Shown: in pieces, positions 1 to 10,042 of the stretch
Numbering within the stretch: position 1 is the stretch's first letter
Layout: each line of letters opens with the position of its first letter
Origin: G963422445 sp963422445
Lineage (GTDB): Bacteria > Pseudomonadota > Alphaproteobacteria > Thalassobaculales > Thalassobaculaceae
Reading direction: 5' to 3'
NCBI GenBank assembly: GCA_963422445.2
Contig: OY729512.2
Location: 3,224,001 to 3,288,000 of the forward strand
Length of the DNA: 64,000 nucleotides
Program-made: the position numbers and the translations under genes
The notes under the pieces: model-generated
What the model saw: the letters and a program-made list of their open reading frames with translations, nothing else
Database searches by the model: none
What the model was told of the DNA's origin: nothing

Positions 1-590
1 CTCAGGTGCTGCTGCGCCCAGGCGGCGACTTCAGTGACACGGAAGCCCTCGACTACGGTGAGCGTCACGCGCTGCGGATGTCCCTGCTCATTGGTCTCGA
101 CCGCAGTCACGAACGGGGTCTTGCCCGGCGCGCCCCGCCCGCGCTTGCCGCCGCTGCGCTCGCCCCCGAGATAGGCATCGTCGCGTTGGACCGACCCGCC
201 GAGCTGGCGGTGCAGCGTCATCGCCGATGCACCTTTCTTGTCTTGGATCATGAAGTAGAGGCCATGGAACCACACCGCGAGCGGGAGCTTGGTGGCCTCG
301 AAGATGGTCCCGGCGGTGATGGAGGGCTGGCGATGGCAGCGGTTGCACTGCTGGCGCTTTCGGGTGTTCAACTGACAGCACCGGTCATGGGCGCAGTGTG
401 GGCACAGAAAGCCGTTCGGCCATCGCCATTGTAAAGAGGGCGTCGAAACACTGGTCTTCGCTGCCGTAGAGGGAGGAGGAACGCGTTGAGGCTGATTCCT
501 TTCTGGAACTGCACTGGGTTGCGTGCCATGTGAATGTCCTTTTTCTATCATCAAATTACATGGCAGTGTTCGATATTAAATACTGCTTAG
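1..590 (-). pseudogene. IS1595-family transposase, decayed copy cut by the window edge
   Basis: On the minus strand a start at 529 gives MARNPVQFQKGISLNAFL and then loses frame. Downstream pieces in other frames match the copy at 35650-36575 (zinc-ribbon segment, the GKTPF region, VTLTVVEGFRV). Frameshifts show that it is dead, and its 3' part lies outside the window. Upstream of the start it shares a leader (GCCATGTAATTTGATGATAG) and an outer CTAAG end with the second copy, so the element probably ends near 590. The 300 bp from there to dnaE hold no other gene that I can see. Confidence 0.8.
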
Positions 591-893
591 ATTCGAGGGT
601 AATCAGGAAGCGTTATATCTGTCGGTCCGGCCTTCCAGAGAGACTCTGGCGCCGGCTCCAACATCTTGCTGCCTTGCGGGTTGATGACGCGCGCGACCGA
701 TTCACCCGCGCCGATGACATTCGGCAATGCCTGCCTACCGTTGCGGCAGGTGTTTGGAAGGATATCCGGGGATCGCCACGATATTCTGTGGATAACTTGT
801 CGATTGTGTCTATATGATGCGATGTTTTCTGCATGTTCACGGTGACCTGCCGGCGTGACCATGCAACGATCTCGGGGCAACCGGGAGGGCTTC

Positions 894-3800
894 ATGACTT
901 GCGCTGATTTTGTTCATCTGACCGTGCGAACAGCTTATTCACTTGCCGAGGGCGCAATCAAAATTGATGAACTGGCACAGCTCTGCCGAAAGCAGGGGAT
1001 GCCTGCGGTCGCTGCGACGGACAGCGGCAATCTGTTCGGTGCGCTGGAATTTTCTGTGACTGCTGCCAAGCAGGGCGTACAACCGATTGTCGGAATAACA
1101 TTCAATATCGGCCGACCAGAGACGGACGAAGCGCAAATCCGGAACGGAAACGGAAGCCCCCATATCGCCCCAGCCCCCGACCAATTGGTCCTGTTGGTAA
1201 CGAGCGAGACCGGTTACAGAAACTTGCTCGATCTCGCGACCAGAGCGTTTCTTCAAAGCGGCGCGAACGAGGAGCCACAACTCCCGTTATCCGATTTCGA
1301 TGGTAGGTCTGACGGATTGATCGCTCTGACTGCTGGAGTCCGGGGTACGGTGGGCCGATTGTTGCTGGAAGGGCGCAACAGTGAAGCCGAAACGGCCTTG
1401 TTGGCGCTGCATCGTCTGTTCGGCGACCAGCTTTATATCGAATTGCAACGGCATTTCGACGAAGACGAAAATCATGTCGAACCGCAACTGGTCAACTTCG
1501 CCTATGAGCATGGCATTCCACTGGTTGCAACGAATGACTGCCATTTTGTCGACGAAGGCATGTTCGAGGCCCATGAGGTTCTCTTGTGCATCAAGCAGGG
1601 GACGACAGTCAGCGATCCAAAACGGCGCCGGCTGACCCGGCATCATCGTTTCAAATCGGCCGCGGAAATGCGCGAACTGTTCACCGATCTTCCGGATGCC
1701 ATCGATAACACGATCGAAATCGCACGGCGCTGCGCATTCATCCCAAGTATTCTCGATCCGATCCTACCACGCTTTCCGTCAACCGAAGTAGAAAATGAGG
1801 CTGACGCATTGCGGTCCAGAGCCTGCGCCGGGATGGAGTGCCGGCTGGAGAACCTGGTATTTTCCGACGAGATGGATACCAGTGAGCGCGCGGATGTGGC
1901 TCGGCCGTATCTAGAACGCCTCGACATGGAACTCGGTGTCATTATCGATATGGGCTTTGCCGGATACTTTCTGATCGTCGCGGACTTCATCCAGTGGGCA
2001 AAAGATCAAGGCATTCCGGTTGGACCCGGGCGCGGCTCCGGTGCCGGCTCGGTCGTCGCCTGGTCACTGCGGGTCACCGATCTCGATCCCCTGAAATGGG
2101 GATTGCTTTTCGAGCGCTTCCTGAATCCCGAGCGCGTGTCGATGCCGGATTTCGACATCGATTTTTGTCAGGACCGGCGCGGCGACGTGATTGAATACGT
2201 TCAGAACCGATATGGCGCTGATCGGGTCGCGCAGATCATTACATTCGGGAAGTTGCAGGCCCGTGCCGCGCTTCGTGATGTCGGCCGGGTTCTGGAGATG
2301 CCGTACGGCAGGGTTGACAGAATTTGCAAGCTGGTGCCAAATAATCCGGCCGATCCGGTTTCGCTGTCCGCCGCCATCGAGGGCGAAGATCAGTTGCGCC
2401 ACCAGCGCGATTCCGACGAGACGGTTGCAACCTTGCTCGATATCAGTCTCAAGCTGGAAGGGTTGTATCGCAACGCGTCCACGCATGCTGCAGGGGTCGT
2501 CATCGGCGATCGGCCGTTGAAGGAACTGGTACCGCTGTACCGGGATCCCCGATCAGAGATGCCGGCAACCCAATTCAGCATGAAATGGGTTGAAAACGCC
2601 GGCTTGGTCAAATTCGATTTTCTTGGACTGAAGACGCTTTCGGTGCTCAAGCGGGCCGTCGAACTGGTCTCGGAACGCGGCATCGAGATCGATATCGAAC
2701 GGTTGCCGCTTGATGACACGACCACTTATGAGATGATCAGCCGGGCCGACAGCACCGGGGTGTTCCAGTTGGAAAGCTCGGGCATGCGCGATGTGCTTCG
2801 CAGGATGCGTCCAGACCGGTTCGAGGACATCATCGCGCTGGTAGCTCTCTATCGGCCCGGACCAATGGCCAACATTCCGAGTTACATCGGGCGCAAACAT
2901 GGCAACGAAGCCGTCGATTATATCGACAATCGCCTGGAACCGGTCCTGAAGGAGACCTTCGGGATTTTCATCTATCAGGAACAGGTGCAGCAGGCTGCCC
3001 AGATCCTGGCCGGTTACACCCTTGGGGGTGCTGATCTGCTACGCCGAGCCATGGGCAAGAAGATCAAGGCGGAAATGGATGCCCAACGCGAGACTTTTGT
3101 TGACGGAAGCGTCGAACGTGGCATGACCCGATCCGATGCCTCGACGGTGTTCGATACCATTGCCGCATTTGCCGGTTACGGGTTCAACAAGAGTCACGCG
3201 GCGGCTTATGCGCTGATTGCCTACCAGACAGCTTACATGAAGGCGCACTATCCGATCGAATTCCTTGCCGCGTCGATGAGCTACGACATGAGAGACACGG
3301 ACAAACTGAACGTGTTTCGCCAGGAGCTGGAAAATCTCGGATTTATCCTTCTGCCGCCCGACATCAACCGTTCCGGCCCGGATTTTGTTGTGGAGATCGA
3401 CGAGAACGGATCTTCGGCGATCCGTTACGCATTGGCTGCAATCAAGAATGTTGGCGGTCTGGCAATGTCGAGCTTGGTCCAGGAGCGTGAGAAAAACGGT
3501 CCGTTCAAATCACTGGGTGATTTTGCGAACCGCATTGACGGCCGCCAGATCAGCAAACGGATGCTTGAACCACTGATCCGGGCGGGCGCACTGGACGGCC
3601 TGCATGGCAATCGGGCGCAACTGATTGGGGGCACCGAGACCATTCTGCGTCACGCGACCGCTGCGCAAGAGGAGCGAGAGTCCAACCAGAAGAACCTGTT
3701 CGGTGATGACCCCGATGATGCGGAGCCCAAGATTTCCATGCCAGTAACACCTGACTGGGGTGTTCTGGATCGGTTGCAGGAAGAGCGCGATGCGGTTGGT

Positions 3801-4388
3801 TTTTTTATTTCGGCCCATCCACTCGAAGTTTATGAAGCTGCACTGGATCGGTTGGGTGTCGTCGAGTCCGATGCCATCAACGGGGCGGTCGAGGCAAAGA
3901 ACGGTGCTACCCGGATCAATATTGCCGGCGTCGTGACGTCCAGCCGGATCCGGACCAACCAGCGCGGCAACAAATACGCCTTTGTGCAACTGAGTGATCG
4001 TGTCGGCGTCTTCGAAATCACTGTGTTTTCGGAAATTTTCGCCGATGCCAGGTCGCTGTTTGAGAACGGCAAGATCCTGCTGGTGAGAGCCGATGCCAAG
4101 GACGAAGGGGGAACGGTCCGTCTTATCGCGACGCAGATCGATTTGCTTGACGATGCGGCGAATCAGATCATCAAGGGGCTCAGGATCTATCTCAAGGATC
4201 CGGATCCGATTCCCGTTCTCGCCAGTGTCCTGTCCAAACATTGCAAGGGGCGTGGCCGGGTCAGGCTGGTTGTGCGGACGCAACAGCGAGAAGTCGATCT
4301 CGCCCTGCCGGCAACCTACCAGATTGATGCGCGGGTCCGCGCTGCGGTCAAATCGTTGCCCGGTATCGTTGATGTCAGGGATTTCTGA
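894..4388 (+). CDS. dnaE: DNA polymerase III subunit alpha
   Basis: Replicative DNA polymerase catalytic subunit of the holoenzyme. The protein of about 1164 aa has an N-terminal PHP domain (HLTVRTAYSLAEG near residue 7), the family C polymerase palm with PDFDIDFC (catalytic Asp about 421 and 423), a third acidic residue in VKFDFLGLKTL (about D575), fingers, and a C-terminal OB fold (VVTSSRIRTNQRGNKYAF, about 1010). The length is normal. I prefer the ATG at 894 because a GGGAGG ribosome site precedes it and the protein then begins directly at the PHP domain; an in-frame upstream start at 855 would add 13 unlikely residues. In many alphaproteobacteria dnaE sits next to rpsB; here about 6.5 kb of accessory DNA separates them. 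Confidence 0.97.
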   Translation: MTCADFVHLTVRTAYSLAEGAIKIDELAQLCRKQGMPAVAATDSGNLFGALEFSVTAAKQGVQPIVGITFNIGRPETDEAQIRNGNGSPHIAPAPDQLVLLVTSETGYRNLLDLATRAFLQSGANEEPQLPLSDFDGRSDGLIALTAGVRGTVGRLLLEGRNSEAETALLALHRLFGDQLYIELQRHFDEDENHVEPQLVNFAYEHGIPLVATNDCHFVDEGMFEAHEVLLCIKQGTTVSDPKRRRLTRHHRFKSAAEMRELFTDLPDAIDNTIEIARRCAFIPSILDPILPRFPSTEVENEADALRSRACAGMECRLENLVFSDEMDTSERADVARPYLERLDMELGVIIDMGFAGYFLIVADFIQWAKDQGIPVGPGRGSGAGSVVAWSLRVTDLDPLKWGLLFERFLNPERVSMPDFDIDFCQDRRGDVIEYVQNRYGADRVAQIITFGKLQARAALRDVGRVLEMPYGRVDRICKLVPNNPADPVSLSAAIEGEDQLRHQRDSDETVATLLDISLKLEGLYRNASTHAAGVVIGDRPLKELVPLYRDPRSEMPATQFSMKWVENAGLVKFDFLGLKTLSVLKRAVELVSERGIEIDIERLPLDDTTTYEMISRADSTGVFQLESSGMRDVLRRMRPDRFEDIIALVALYRPGPMANIPSYIGRKHGNEAVDYIDNRLEPVLKETFGIFIYQEQVQQAAQILAGYTLGGADLLRRAMGKKIKAEMDAQRETFVDGSVERGMTRSDASTVFDTIAAFAGYGFNKSHAAAYALIAYQTAYMKAHYPIEFLAASMSYDMRDTDKLNVFRQELENLGFILLPPDINRSGPDFVVEIDENGSSAIRYALAAIKNVGGLAMSSLVQEREKNGPFKSLGDFANRIDGRQISKRMLEPLIRAGALDGLHGNRAQLIGGTETILRHATAAQEERESNQKNLFGDDPDDAEPKISMPVTPDWGVLDRLQEERDAVGFFISAHPLEVYEAALDRLGVVESDAINGAVEAKNGATRINIAGVVTSSRIRTNQRGNKYAFVQLSDRVGVFEITVFSEIFADARSLFENGKILLVRADAKDEGGTVRLIATQIDLLDDAANQIIKGLRIYLKDPDPIPVLASVLSKHCKGRGRVRLVVRTQQREVDLALPATYQIDARVRAAVKSLPGIVDVRDF

Positions 4389-4443
4389 CGCGGACGGTGG
4401 TGGCGATCTGATGGCAAATGCGCAGGATAAGGGGTGGGGACGA

Positions 4444-5982
4444 ATGATATCGAAGAGGCGGATCGCGATCTGCGGGTTTAATCTCGAGAGCAACCGGTTT
4501 TCACCGACTTGCGGGCGTGCGGATTTCGAAGAGAACATGTTTTTTCAGGGTGCCGAGATTACCGAGCAGGCCCGCCTGGAAACGCCGTCCATTCATCTCG
4601 GGGTCAAGGGCTTCTATGCGACCATGGATAAGACGTTCGGGGTGGACGGATGGCAGGACGCACCTGCGATCCTGATTGGTTCGACACCGGCCGGGCCGGT
4701 CGAAGAGGCATTTTTCACGGACTTCTTGGTCGAATTACGGGACCGATTGACGGCGCTGGGGGCAGTCGACGGGGTTTATGTCTGCCAGCATGGGGCCGCA
4801 GTCGCGACCCATACCCATGATCCTGATGGTGACATGCTGAACCTTGTCCGGGAGGTCGTCGGGCCGGGGGTTCCGGTGATTGCGACGCTTGATCTTCATG
4901 CGAATGTGTCGGAAGCGATGATGGATGCTGTTGACATGCTTATCGGTTATCGGACCAATCCGCACGTCGACCTGTATGAACGTGGCGCCGAGGCCGCGAC
5001 CGCGATGCTTGAGATGTTCGACGGTGTGCGGCCGCAGAAGTATCGGGTCCGCCTTCCACTTGTCGCGCCATCGGTGACGCAACTCACGGCGGAAGGACAA
5101 CCCTATGGTGATCTGATCCGGCTTGGCCAGACCCGGATCGGACCGGACGTCATGAATGTCACAATTCTGTCGGGTTTCGCATTCGGCGATACGCCGAAGA
5201 ACGGCATGACGGTCATTGTTCATACTCGTACCGACGCCGCGCTCGCCCGAACAACCGCACTGGATCTCGCGGATGCCGGATGGGCCGATCGCGACCGTTA
5301 CCGTACGAACATGATGGCGTTGTCGGATGCCGTTCAACGTGCCAAGACTGTTGGTGAAAGTGACGAGAGTCCCTCGTTACTGTTCGCGGATCCGGCCGAC
5401 AACCCGGGAGGCGGTGGCCGCGGCAACACAACGCACATTCTGGAAGCTTTTCTGGAGGCTGGTGTCGAAGGTTGCGTTTTCGCGGTGTTTTACGATCGCG
5501 CCGCGGTGGTAGCGGCCATGCAGGCCGGTGCCGGGGCGCGATTGCCACTCACATTAAATTCCGACGAAGACAACATTTTTTCCGACTCTCTCCCGGTCAC
5601 TGCCCGCGTTGTCTCGGTTCATGACGGCATCTTCGCCGGTGCGCACGGTATAGTCGCCGGAAAGACAGTGAATACTGGTCCGACGGCGGTGCTTGATCTC
5701 GGTGGACTTATGGTTATCTGTATCAGCCGGCGTCAGCAGTGCCTGTCGGTTGATTATCTGTCGAGTTTCGGGATCGACCCTGCATCTTGCCGCTCGATCG
5801 TGGTCAAGTCGCGAGGTCACTTCCGGGCCGGATTCCAACACGTGTTTCCGCCTGAACGCATTCACGAAATCGACGTACCTGGATTGACGTCACCCAACCT
5901 TACGAATTTCGACTGGCGTTATCTCTCCCGTCCGGTCTTCCCGCTCGATCCGGATGCGTCATGGGACCGGTTGGCGGGATGA
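4444..5982 (+). CDS. M81 family metallopeptidase (MlrC-like)
   Basis: A 512-aa protein of the DUF1485/MlrC family, named after the microcystin-linear-peptide hydrolase. It shows the family metal-site motifs DLHAN (D150, H152) and RTNPHVD (H174), then a C-terminal domain with FADPADNPGGGGRGN. I choose the ATG at 4444 because GGGGTGGGGA lies just upstream; 4411 is a possible alternative. The gene follows dnaE by 55 bp on the same strand. Most relatives have no known substrate and probably act on small peptides or amide-like compounds; microcystin degradation itself should not be assumed. The region appears intact. Confidence 0.88.
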   Translation: MISKRRIAICGFNLESNRFSPTCGRADFEENMFFQGAEITEQARLETPSIHLGVKGFYATMDKTFGVDGWQDAPAILIGSTPAGPVEEAFFTDFLVELRDRLTALGAVDGVYVCQHGAAVATHTHDPDGDMLNLVREVVGPGVPVIATLDLHANVSEAMMDAVDMLIGYRTNPHVDLYERGAEAATAMLEMFDGVRPQKYRVRLPLVAPSVTQLTAEGQPYGDLIRLGQTRIGPDVMNVTILSGFAFGDTPKNGMTVIVHTRTDAALARTTALDLADAGWADRDRYRTNMMALSDAVQRAKTVGESDESPSLLFADPADNPGGGGRGNTTHILEAFLEAGVEGCVFAVFYDRAAVVAAMQAGAGARLPLTLNSDEDNIFSDSLPVTARVVSVHDGIFAGAHGIVAGKTVNTGPTAVLDLGGLMVICISRRQQCLSVDYLSSFGIDPASCRSIVVKSRGHFRAGFQHVFPPERIHEIDVPGLTSPNLTNFDWRYLSRPVFPLDPDASWDRLAG

Positions 5983-5992
5983 GCAGAAGAGG

Positions 5993-6454
5993 TCATTCGT
6001 CGCCGGATAGGCGGCGGGGGTCGGGTTTTCGGGGCTGGTAAGCCGGATGGGTGTCGTGACGTTCGGGCGTGTCGATCGTGCAGAACTCGGCTCGGGAGCG
6101 GACAAATACTTCCCGGTCGATGTCGTACCAGAAGGTTGGCGGATCGAAGCAGCCGCCCGAGATCCCGAGAAGGCCGGCCCATGGCTCGCCCGAGACAGTC
6201 CAGAAGACAGACGTTCCGCACCTGGCGCAACGCTGAATATCCCATGTGTTCCCGCTTTCCGTTGGGTGTTCGTAGATCTGCATCCGACCCGAGAGAACTG
6301 TGACATAATCCTCCGGGAAATACACCGACAACCTGAACGAGGCACCTGTCCTCAGTTGACAATAGCGGCAATGGCAGACGGCGGAGCGGAAGGGTTGGCC
6401 TTGAACCTCGAAGCGCACGGCGCCACATAAACATCCTCCCTGGTGGCTGTCCAT
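5993..6454 (-). CDS. GFA-domain zinc protein
   Basis: A 153-aa protein of the glutathione-dependent formaldehyde-activating (GFA/CENP-V) fold. Zinc-binding cysteines are at C8 and C10 (GCLCGAVRF), C27, C29 and C32 (CHCRYC) and C76 and C79 (CARCG), the usual two-site pattern. The start at 6454 gives MDSHQGGCLCG; an upstream extension would read through unrelated sequence. It converges on the MlrC gene with a 10-bp gap. The family includes S-(hydroxymethyl)glutathione synthase-like proteins, but most members have no assigned reaction, so only the fold is secure. Confidence 0.85.
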   Translation of the reverse strand: MDSHQGGCLCGAVRFEVQGQPFRSAVCHCRYCQLRTGASFRLSVYFPEDYVTVLSGRMQIYEHPTESGNTWDIQRCARCGTSVFWTVSGEPWAGLLGISGGCFDPPTFWYDIDREVFVRSRAEFCTIDTPERHDTHPAYQPRKPDPRRLSGDE

Positions 6455-6596
6455 GTTGTTTCTCTTCGCCTGACCAAGTGCTGCCGAAACGGCCCTTGCC
6501 GGACCAGTGTCGTCCCAGTCCGGGCCACCTTTGACACTATGGACAAATAATCGAGAATTCAACTGGCTTCGAAAGGGTCTTCTAGATAGTGTCGTC

Positions 6597-7233
6597 ATGA
6601 GTGATGTTCATCTGTCCTATCTGTCGACCTCACTCGATGGTTCCTGGAAGCGACTCATGGGATTGGCTCATCGGCGTCACGACATTTCGGACAGGGTCTG
6701 GCGGTTGTTGGAGCCCCATCTACCTGGCCGGGCGGGACGTTGGGGTGGGGTGGCACAGGATAATCTACGGTTCATTAATGCGGTCTTCTGGATTCTGCGC
6801 ACCGGCGCTCTCTGGCGTGATGTGCAGCCAGACTATGGAGACTGGAAAAATACCCATCGTCGGTTCTGTCGCTGGCGGGACAAGGGGCTCTGGGGGCGTT
6901 GCTGGAGCATCTGGTGGATGAGCCGGACGATGAGTGGCTGATGATTGACGCCAGTCATCTCAAGGTCCATCCCCATGCGAGCGGTGCGATCGGCGGCAAT
7001 CAGGCGATGGGTCGCACAAAAGGGGGCTGAACATGACGCTGCACTTGGCTGTGGACGCGCATGGGATGCCGGTGCGGGTGTTGGTGACCGAGGGGACGGC
7101 AGCAGATTGCAGGGATGGATGCCGAGTCCTTGTTGGCGAACAAGGCTTATGACACGACTGCCATCCTGTCTTATTGTGAGGAGCATGAACTCATTCCGGC
7201 GGTTCCGCCGAAGCGCAACCGCAAGCACCCCAT
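6597..7233 (+). pseudogene. IS5-family transposase, frameshifted and truncated
   Basis: MSDVHLSYLS begins at 6597 and continues through the helix-turn-helix and first DDE part (WILRTGALWRDVQPDYGDW). The frame changes near 6890 (LMIDASHLKVHPHASGAIGG, carrying the first catalytic Asp) and again near 7100 (AESLLANKAYDTTAIL, PPKRNRKHP). After RKHP the sequence becomes the end of the neighbouring IS3 element, so the C-terminus was removed. The copy is inactive. Confidence 0.85.
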
Positions 7234-7272
7234 TGAACCGCGCCGGGAATTCCGGAGACTGTTTTGTGTGAG

Positions 7273-7919
7273 TCACGCGGCCAGCGCCGTGTGCTCGGTT
7301 TGGCGATAGTACGGCGCTTCGGCCTTGTCCGGAGGTCGGTCTCCGATCGGCTCGAGGATCCGGTGGTTGTTGAACCAATCTACCTACTCGAGTGTTGCGA
7401 ACTCCACTGCTTCAAGGCCCCGCCACGGGCCGCGGGGTCGAATCACCTCGATCTTGTCCAGCCCGATGATGGCCTCGGCCAGGCGCTCGGTGTAGCCGAT
7501 GGACAGATATTGCGAGCCTCTGTCGCCGTGGTGGACCAAGGCATCGTGAGGGTGCAGCACGCGGGCGTACAGGGCCTGCTCGAGCGCGTCGAGCGGCAGG
7601 TCGGTGCGAAGCGCGTTCGACACCCGCCACCCGACGATGCGTCGGGCATAGGCGTCCATGACGAACGCGACGTAGATGACCCCTGCCCAGGTCGCGACGT
7701 ACTTGATGTCCCCGCGCCACAAGGCGTTTGGGCGCGGGGCCTGGAACTCCCACACCCGGGTGACGTGCTCGCGCAGTTGCGCATCGCGATGGGCACGCGC
7801 CGGCTGCGGTCCGCATCCCGGGCCTTGCTCTCGTAGTACGTCGACGGGGCGATCGGCAGCTCCCTGCAGATCGGCTCGACCCCGTACTGGCCGCGGTGCG
7901 CGTCGATAAACCTCGTCAT
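7273..7919 (-). pseudogene. IS3 transposase orfB, broken
   Basis: Integrase-core transposase. The segment from MTRFIDAHRGQYGVEPICRE runs into a frameshift, then the DDE core follows (LWRGDIKYVATW; VHHGDRGSQY). A TAG codon interrupts the typical C-terminus just before VDWFNNHRILEPIG, which then reads on in frame to the stop at 7273. The copy is inactive. Confidence 0.8.
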
Positions 7920-8237
7920 GTCTTGGGTCGGCGGTCGAACGCCGCCTGGGCAAAATACGCTGACGCCTTGCGCAGGATCTCGTTCGCACGGCAAAGCTCA
8001 AGGTTTTCCCTCTCCAACGCCTTGAACCGCTCACGCTCCTCGCTCGTCAGCCCGTATCGAACGCCCGTATCGCGTTCAGCTCGACGGACCCACTTGCGAA
8101 GTGCCTCGGCCGAACAGCCCACCTTCGACGACACCGAGACGATCGCCGCCCATTGCGTTTCGTGCCCGCCCTGGGGCCAGGACCAACCGCACTGCCCGCT
8201 CCCGAAGCTCCGGGAAGTATCTGTTTGAATGTTTCAT
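7916..8237 (-). pseudogene. IS3 transposase orfA, frameshifted
   Basis: MKHSNRYFPELRERAVRLVL starts at 8237, then frame is lost near 8135 and resumes as VGCSAEALRKWVRRAERDTG with a leucine-rich tail (ERFKALERENLELCRANEIL). This is the helix-turn-helix DNA-binding partner of orfB. The overlap with the start of orfB is typical of IS3 elements. Confidence 0.75.
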
Positions 8238-8378
8238 CGCTCCAGTCTCTCAAGGTTTGGAGCCTCCGGGAAACCCGGTACGGTTCAGACCTTGGATAAC
8301 CAGCTTTTGGATGATCTGCTGATTGTATTGCGAAATCGCTCTCCTGACAACGGTAATGATGTCGTGGAGAATGGGTCG

Positions 8379-9130
8379 TTTGAGGTAACTGCCTAGGTAT
8401 CATGTTGCTGAGGTGGTAGGACGATTGTGAGTGCTGGTGTGGTGTCGTCGAGTCCCTGTTTTTTGACGTTATAGAAGTATTGGTCTATGGGGCGCTCTCG
8501 TGTGACGGGAGCGGCGGATGGGGTCTTTCGGATCGACGGCGACGGCAGGTTTGTGTCAGACGCTGATTGCGCTGATGCCGCCGCACGATGTCTACATCGA
8601 GAGTCACCCGGGAGCGGTGCGTTGATGATGCGCAAGCCGCTGGCCCTGCGCTCGGTCGGCATCGACCGTGACATCCAGGCGCTCGAGGCCTTTGTCTGTG
8701 ACCCATTCGGTCGAGCTGGTGCATGGCTGTGCGCATGCCTTTCTGTCGTCGTTTCCGTCTCCGGCCGGGAACTGGTTTACAGCGATCCGCCGTATCTGCA
8801 GGCAACCCGACGGTCGGCCCGGCGCATCACTTCGACTCCACGGAGGCCGACTCTGTCGCACTTCCGGATCGGCTCAAGCGGCTGCCGTGTCAGGTGATGG
8901 TCTCGGGTCATCCCCGGCGCTGTATGACGCGACGCTGGCCGGCTGGCGCTGGCCGGCTGGCGCTGGATGGAGATGCAAGTGGGTCACCCAGGGCCTGGTG
9001 CGGACCGAGGTCGTGTAGTTCAACTTCGCGCCCGTAGGTGCACTGGGCGCGCTGCGCCGGGCGCAACGTCACTGACTGCCAGCGCATCACGCGCAAGGCG
9101 GCTGACCGGGGCCGGTGCGACAGACGCCCG
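8379..9130 (+). pseudogene. D12-class adenine-N6 DNA methyltransferase remnant, copy A
   Basis: Pieces spread over several frames make up a Dam/D12-type methylase: MPPHDVYIESHPG, VELVHGCAHAFLSSFP, ELVYSDPPYLQATRRS (with the catalytic DPPY), then LPCQVMVSG and LVRTEVVWFNF-like text. At least four frameshifts or stops make it non-functional. The stretch from TTTGAGGTAACTGCC at 8379 onward is repeated, also decayed, at 52643-54722. Methylases of this type are usually carried by phages or mobile elements. Confidence 0.72.
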
Positions 9131-9347
9131 GTCCGATGTCATCAATACATGATTCGGCGTCGCGTGCGGTAGAGAACGGGCCGGTGGGTACGCTTGGTTG
9201 TGGGAGCAGGACCGATGCATTCGGCGTGCGGCCGGGACGCTATTCGAGGTGGCGCTCGTTTGCTTCCGCTGCGACGCGGTCACCCTCCCGCTGGACCTGC
9301 GGAATACCCGAATCGGCAAAGGGGTCTTTCCTGTCGTTCGCGCCCGC

Positions 9348-9353
9348 TATAAT
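9348..9353 (+). promoter_or_regulatory. Possible -10 box for the nitrile hydratase-like operon
   Basis: TATAAT lies 31 bp before the first start codon, at the centre of a small inverted repeat (GCCCG ... CGGGC). No good -35 hexamer is visible, so a repressor or activator site is possible but unproven. Confidence 0.3.
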
Positions 9354-9383
9354 GTCGGGCGGAAACATGATGCAACAGATAGC

Positions 9384-9734
9384 ATGGACAATGTCATGGA
9401 GAGGAATTTCACGGCACGCGGTCACCACGACATGGGTGGTCTGGACGCCGGACCGATCGATCGTGAGGAGCATGACTACGCATTATGGGAAAAGCGTGTT
9501 GACGCGATGATGATGCTCCTGACCAATCGGTTGCAGATCATGACGGTCGATCAGCTGCGCAAGGGCATCGAGGCTCTGCCGCCCGACGCCTATGACAAGA
9601 TGACGTATTACGAGCGGTGGATCGCGTCGCTGACCAACACCTTGCTTGACTCCGGCGTGATCAGCGCTGCGGAGCTTGGCGCCAAGATGGCCGAAGTCGA
9701 GGCACGGGCAACTGCTTCCGAGGCGGCGCAATGA
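9384..9734 (+). CDS. Nitrile hydratase / thiocyanate hydrolase-like subunit, N-terminal half of beta
   Basis: A protein of 116 aa resembling the N-terminal half of nitrile hydratase beta: the HDMGGLDAGPIDREEHDYAL signature, then WEKRVDAMMMLL and the helical TYYERWIASL segment. Thiocyanate hydrolase has the same division of the beta chain into two polypeptides. The start at 9384 is the first ATG of the conserved frame; a second ATG four codons later is also possible. The stop overlaps the next start (ATGA at 9731-9734), which implies translational coupling. Confidence 0.82.
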   Translation: MDNVMERNFTARGHHDMGGLDAGPIDREEHDYALWEKRVDAMMMLLTNRLQIMTVDQLRKGIEALPPDAYDKMTYYERWIASLTNTLLDSGVISAAELGAKMAEVEARATASEAAQ

Positions 9735-10042
9735 CAACACGTTTCGTCGTTGGAGACCGGGTCAGGGTACGGGCGGCCTTTCCGCCAACGCCGCCGACCC
9801 ATATTCGCACCCCGCATTACATCCGTGGCGCGGCCGGGGAAATCGAACGGAACTGTGGCGCCTTCGGCAATCCCGAGGAACTGGCATTCGGCCGGCGCTA
9901 CGGTGACAAGCCGGTCCTGTACAGGGTCCGCTTTCGCCAGTCGGAGATATGGTCCGGCTATCAGGGATCGCCGGCCGACCATATCGACGTTGAAATCTAC
10001 GAATTCTGGCTGGAATCGGCTGACAAGGAGCAAGCGGCATGA
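9731..10042 (+). CDS. Nitrile hydratase / thiocyanate hydrolase-like subunit, C-terminal half of beta
   Basis: A 103-aa protein matching the SH3-like C-terminal half of nitrile hydratase beta: FVVGDRVRVR, the conserved THIRTPHYIRGAAGEIE segment, then LYRVRFRQSEIW and a YEFWLESAD tail. It overlaps both neighbours by 4 bp. With the preceding gene it makes up one complete beta chain, so the gene set is a three-subunit enzyme rather than the usual alpha/beta pair. Confidence 0.85.
   Translation: MTTRFVVGDRVRVRAAFPPTPPTHIRTPHYIRGAAGEIERNCGAFGNPEELAFGRRYGDKPVLYRVRFRQSEIWSGYQGSPADHIDVEIYEFWLESADKEQAA

Larger units (their letters stand above)
7234..8287 (-). mobile_element. IS3-family element with degenerate terminal repeats
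   Basis: The ends 7234-7260 and 8261-8287 are imperfect inverted repeats (21 of 27 positions match; both begin TGAACCG when read inward). The element lies against the truncated IS5 gene on its left. No convincing target duplication remains. At about 1.05 kb it is shorter than a typical IS3 element, which suggests internal loss. Confidence 0.8.

Noticed and set aside
3510..4538. 342-codon open frame antisense to dnaE
   Set aside because: It mirrors the codon pattern of dnaE, has no recognisable domain and no ribosome site; it is a shadow of a high-GC gene.
4444..5982. Specific role in microcystin breakdown
   Set aside because: The family is broad, and mlrA, mlrB and mlrD are not nearby.
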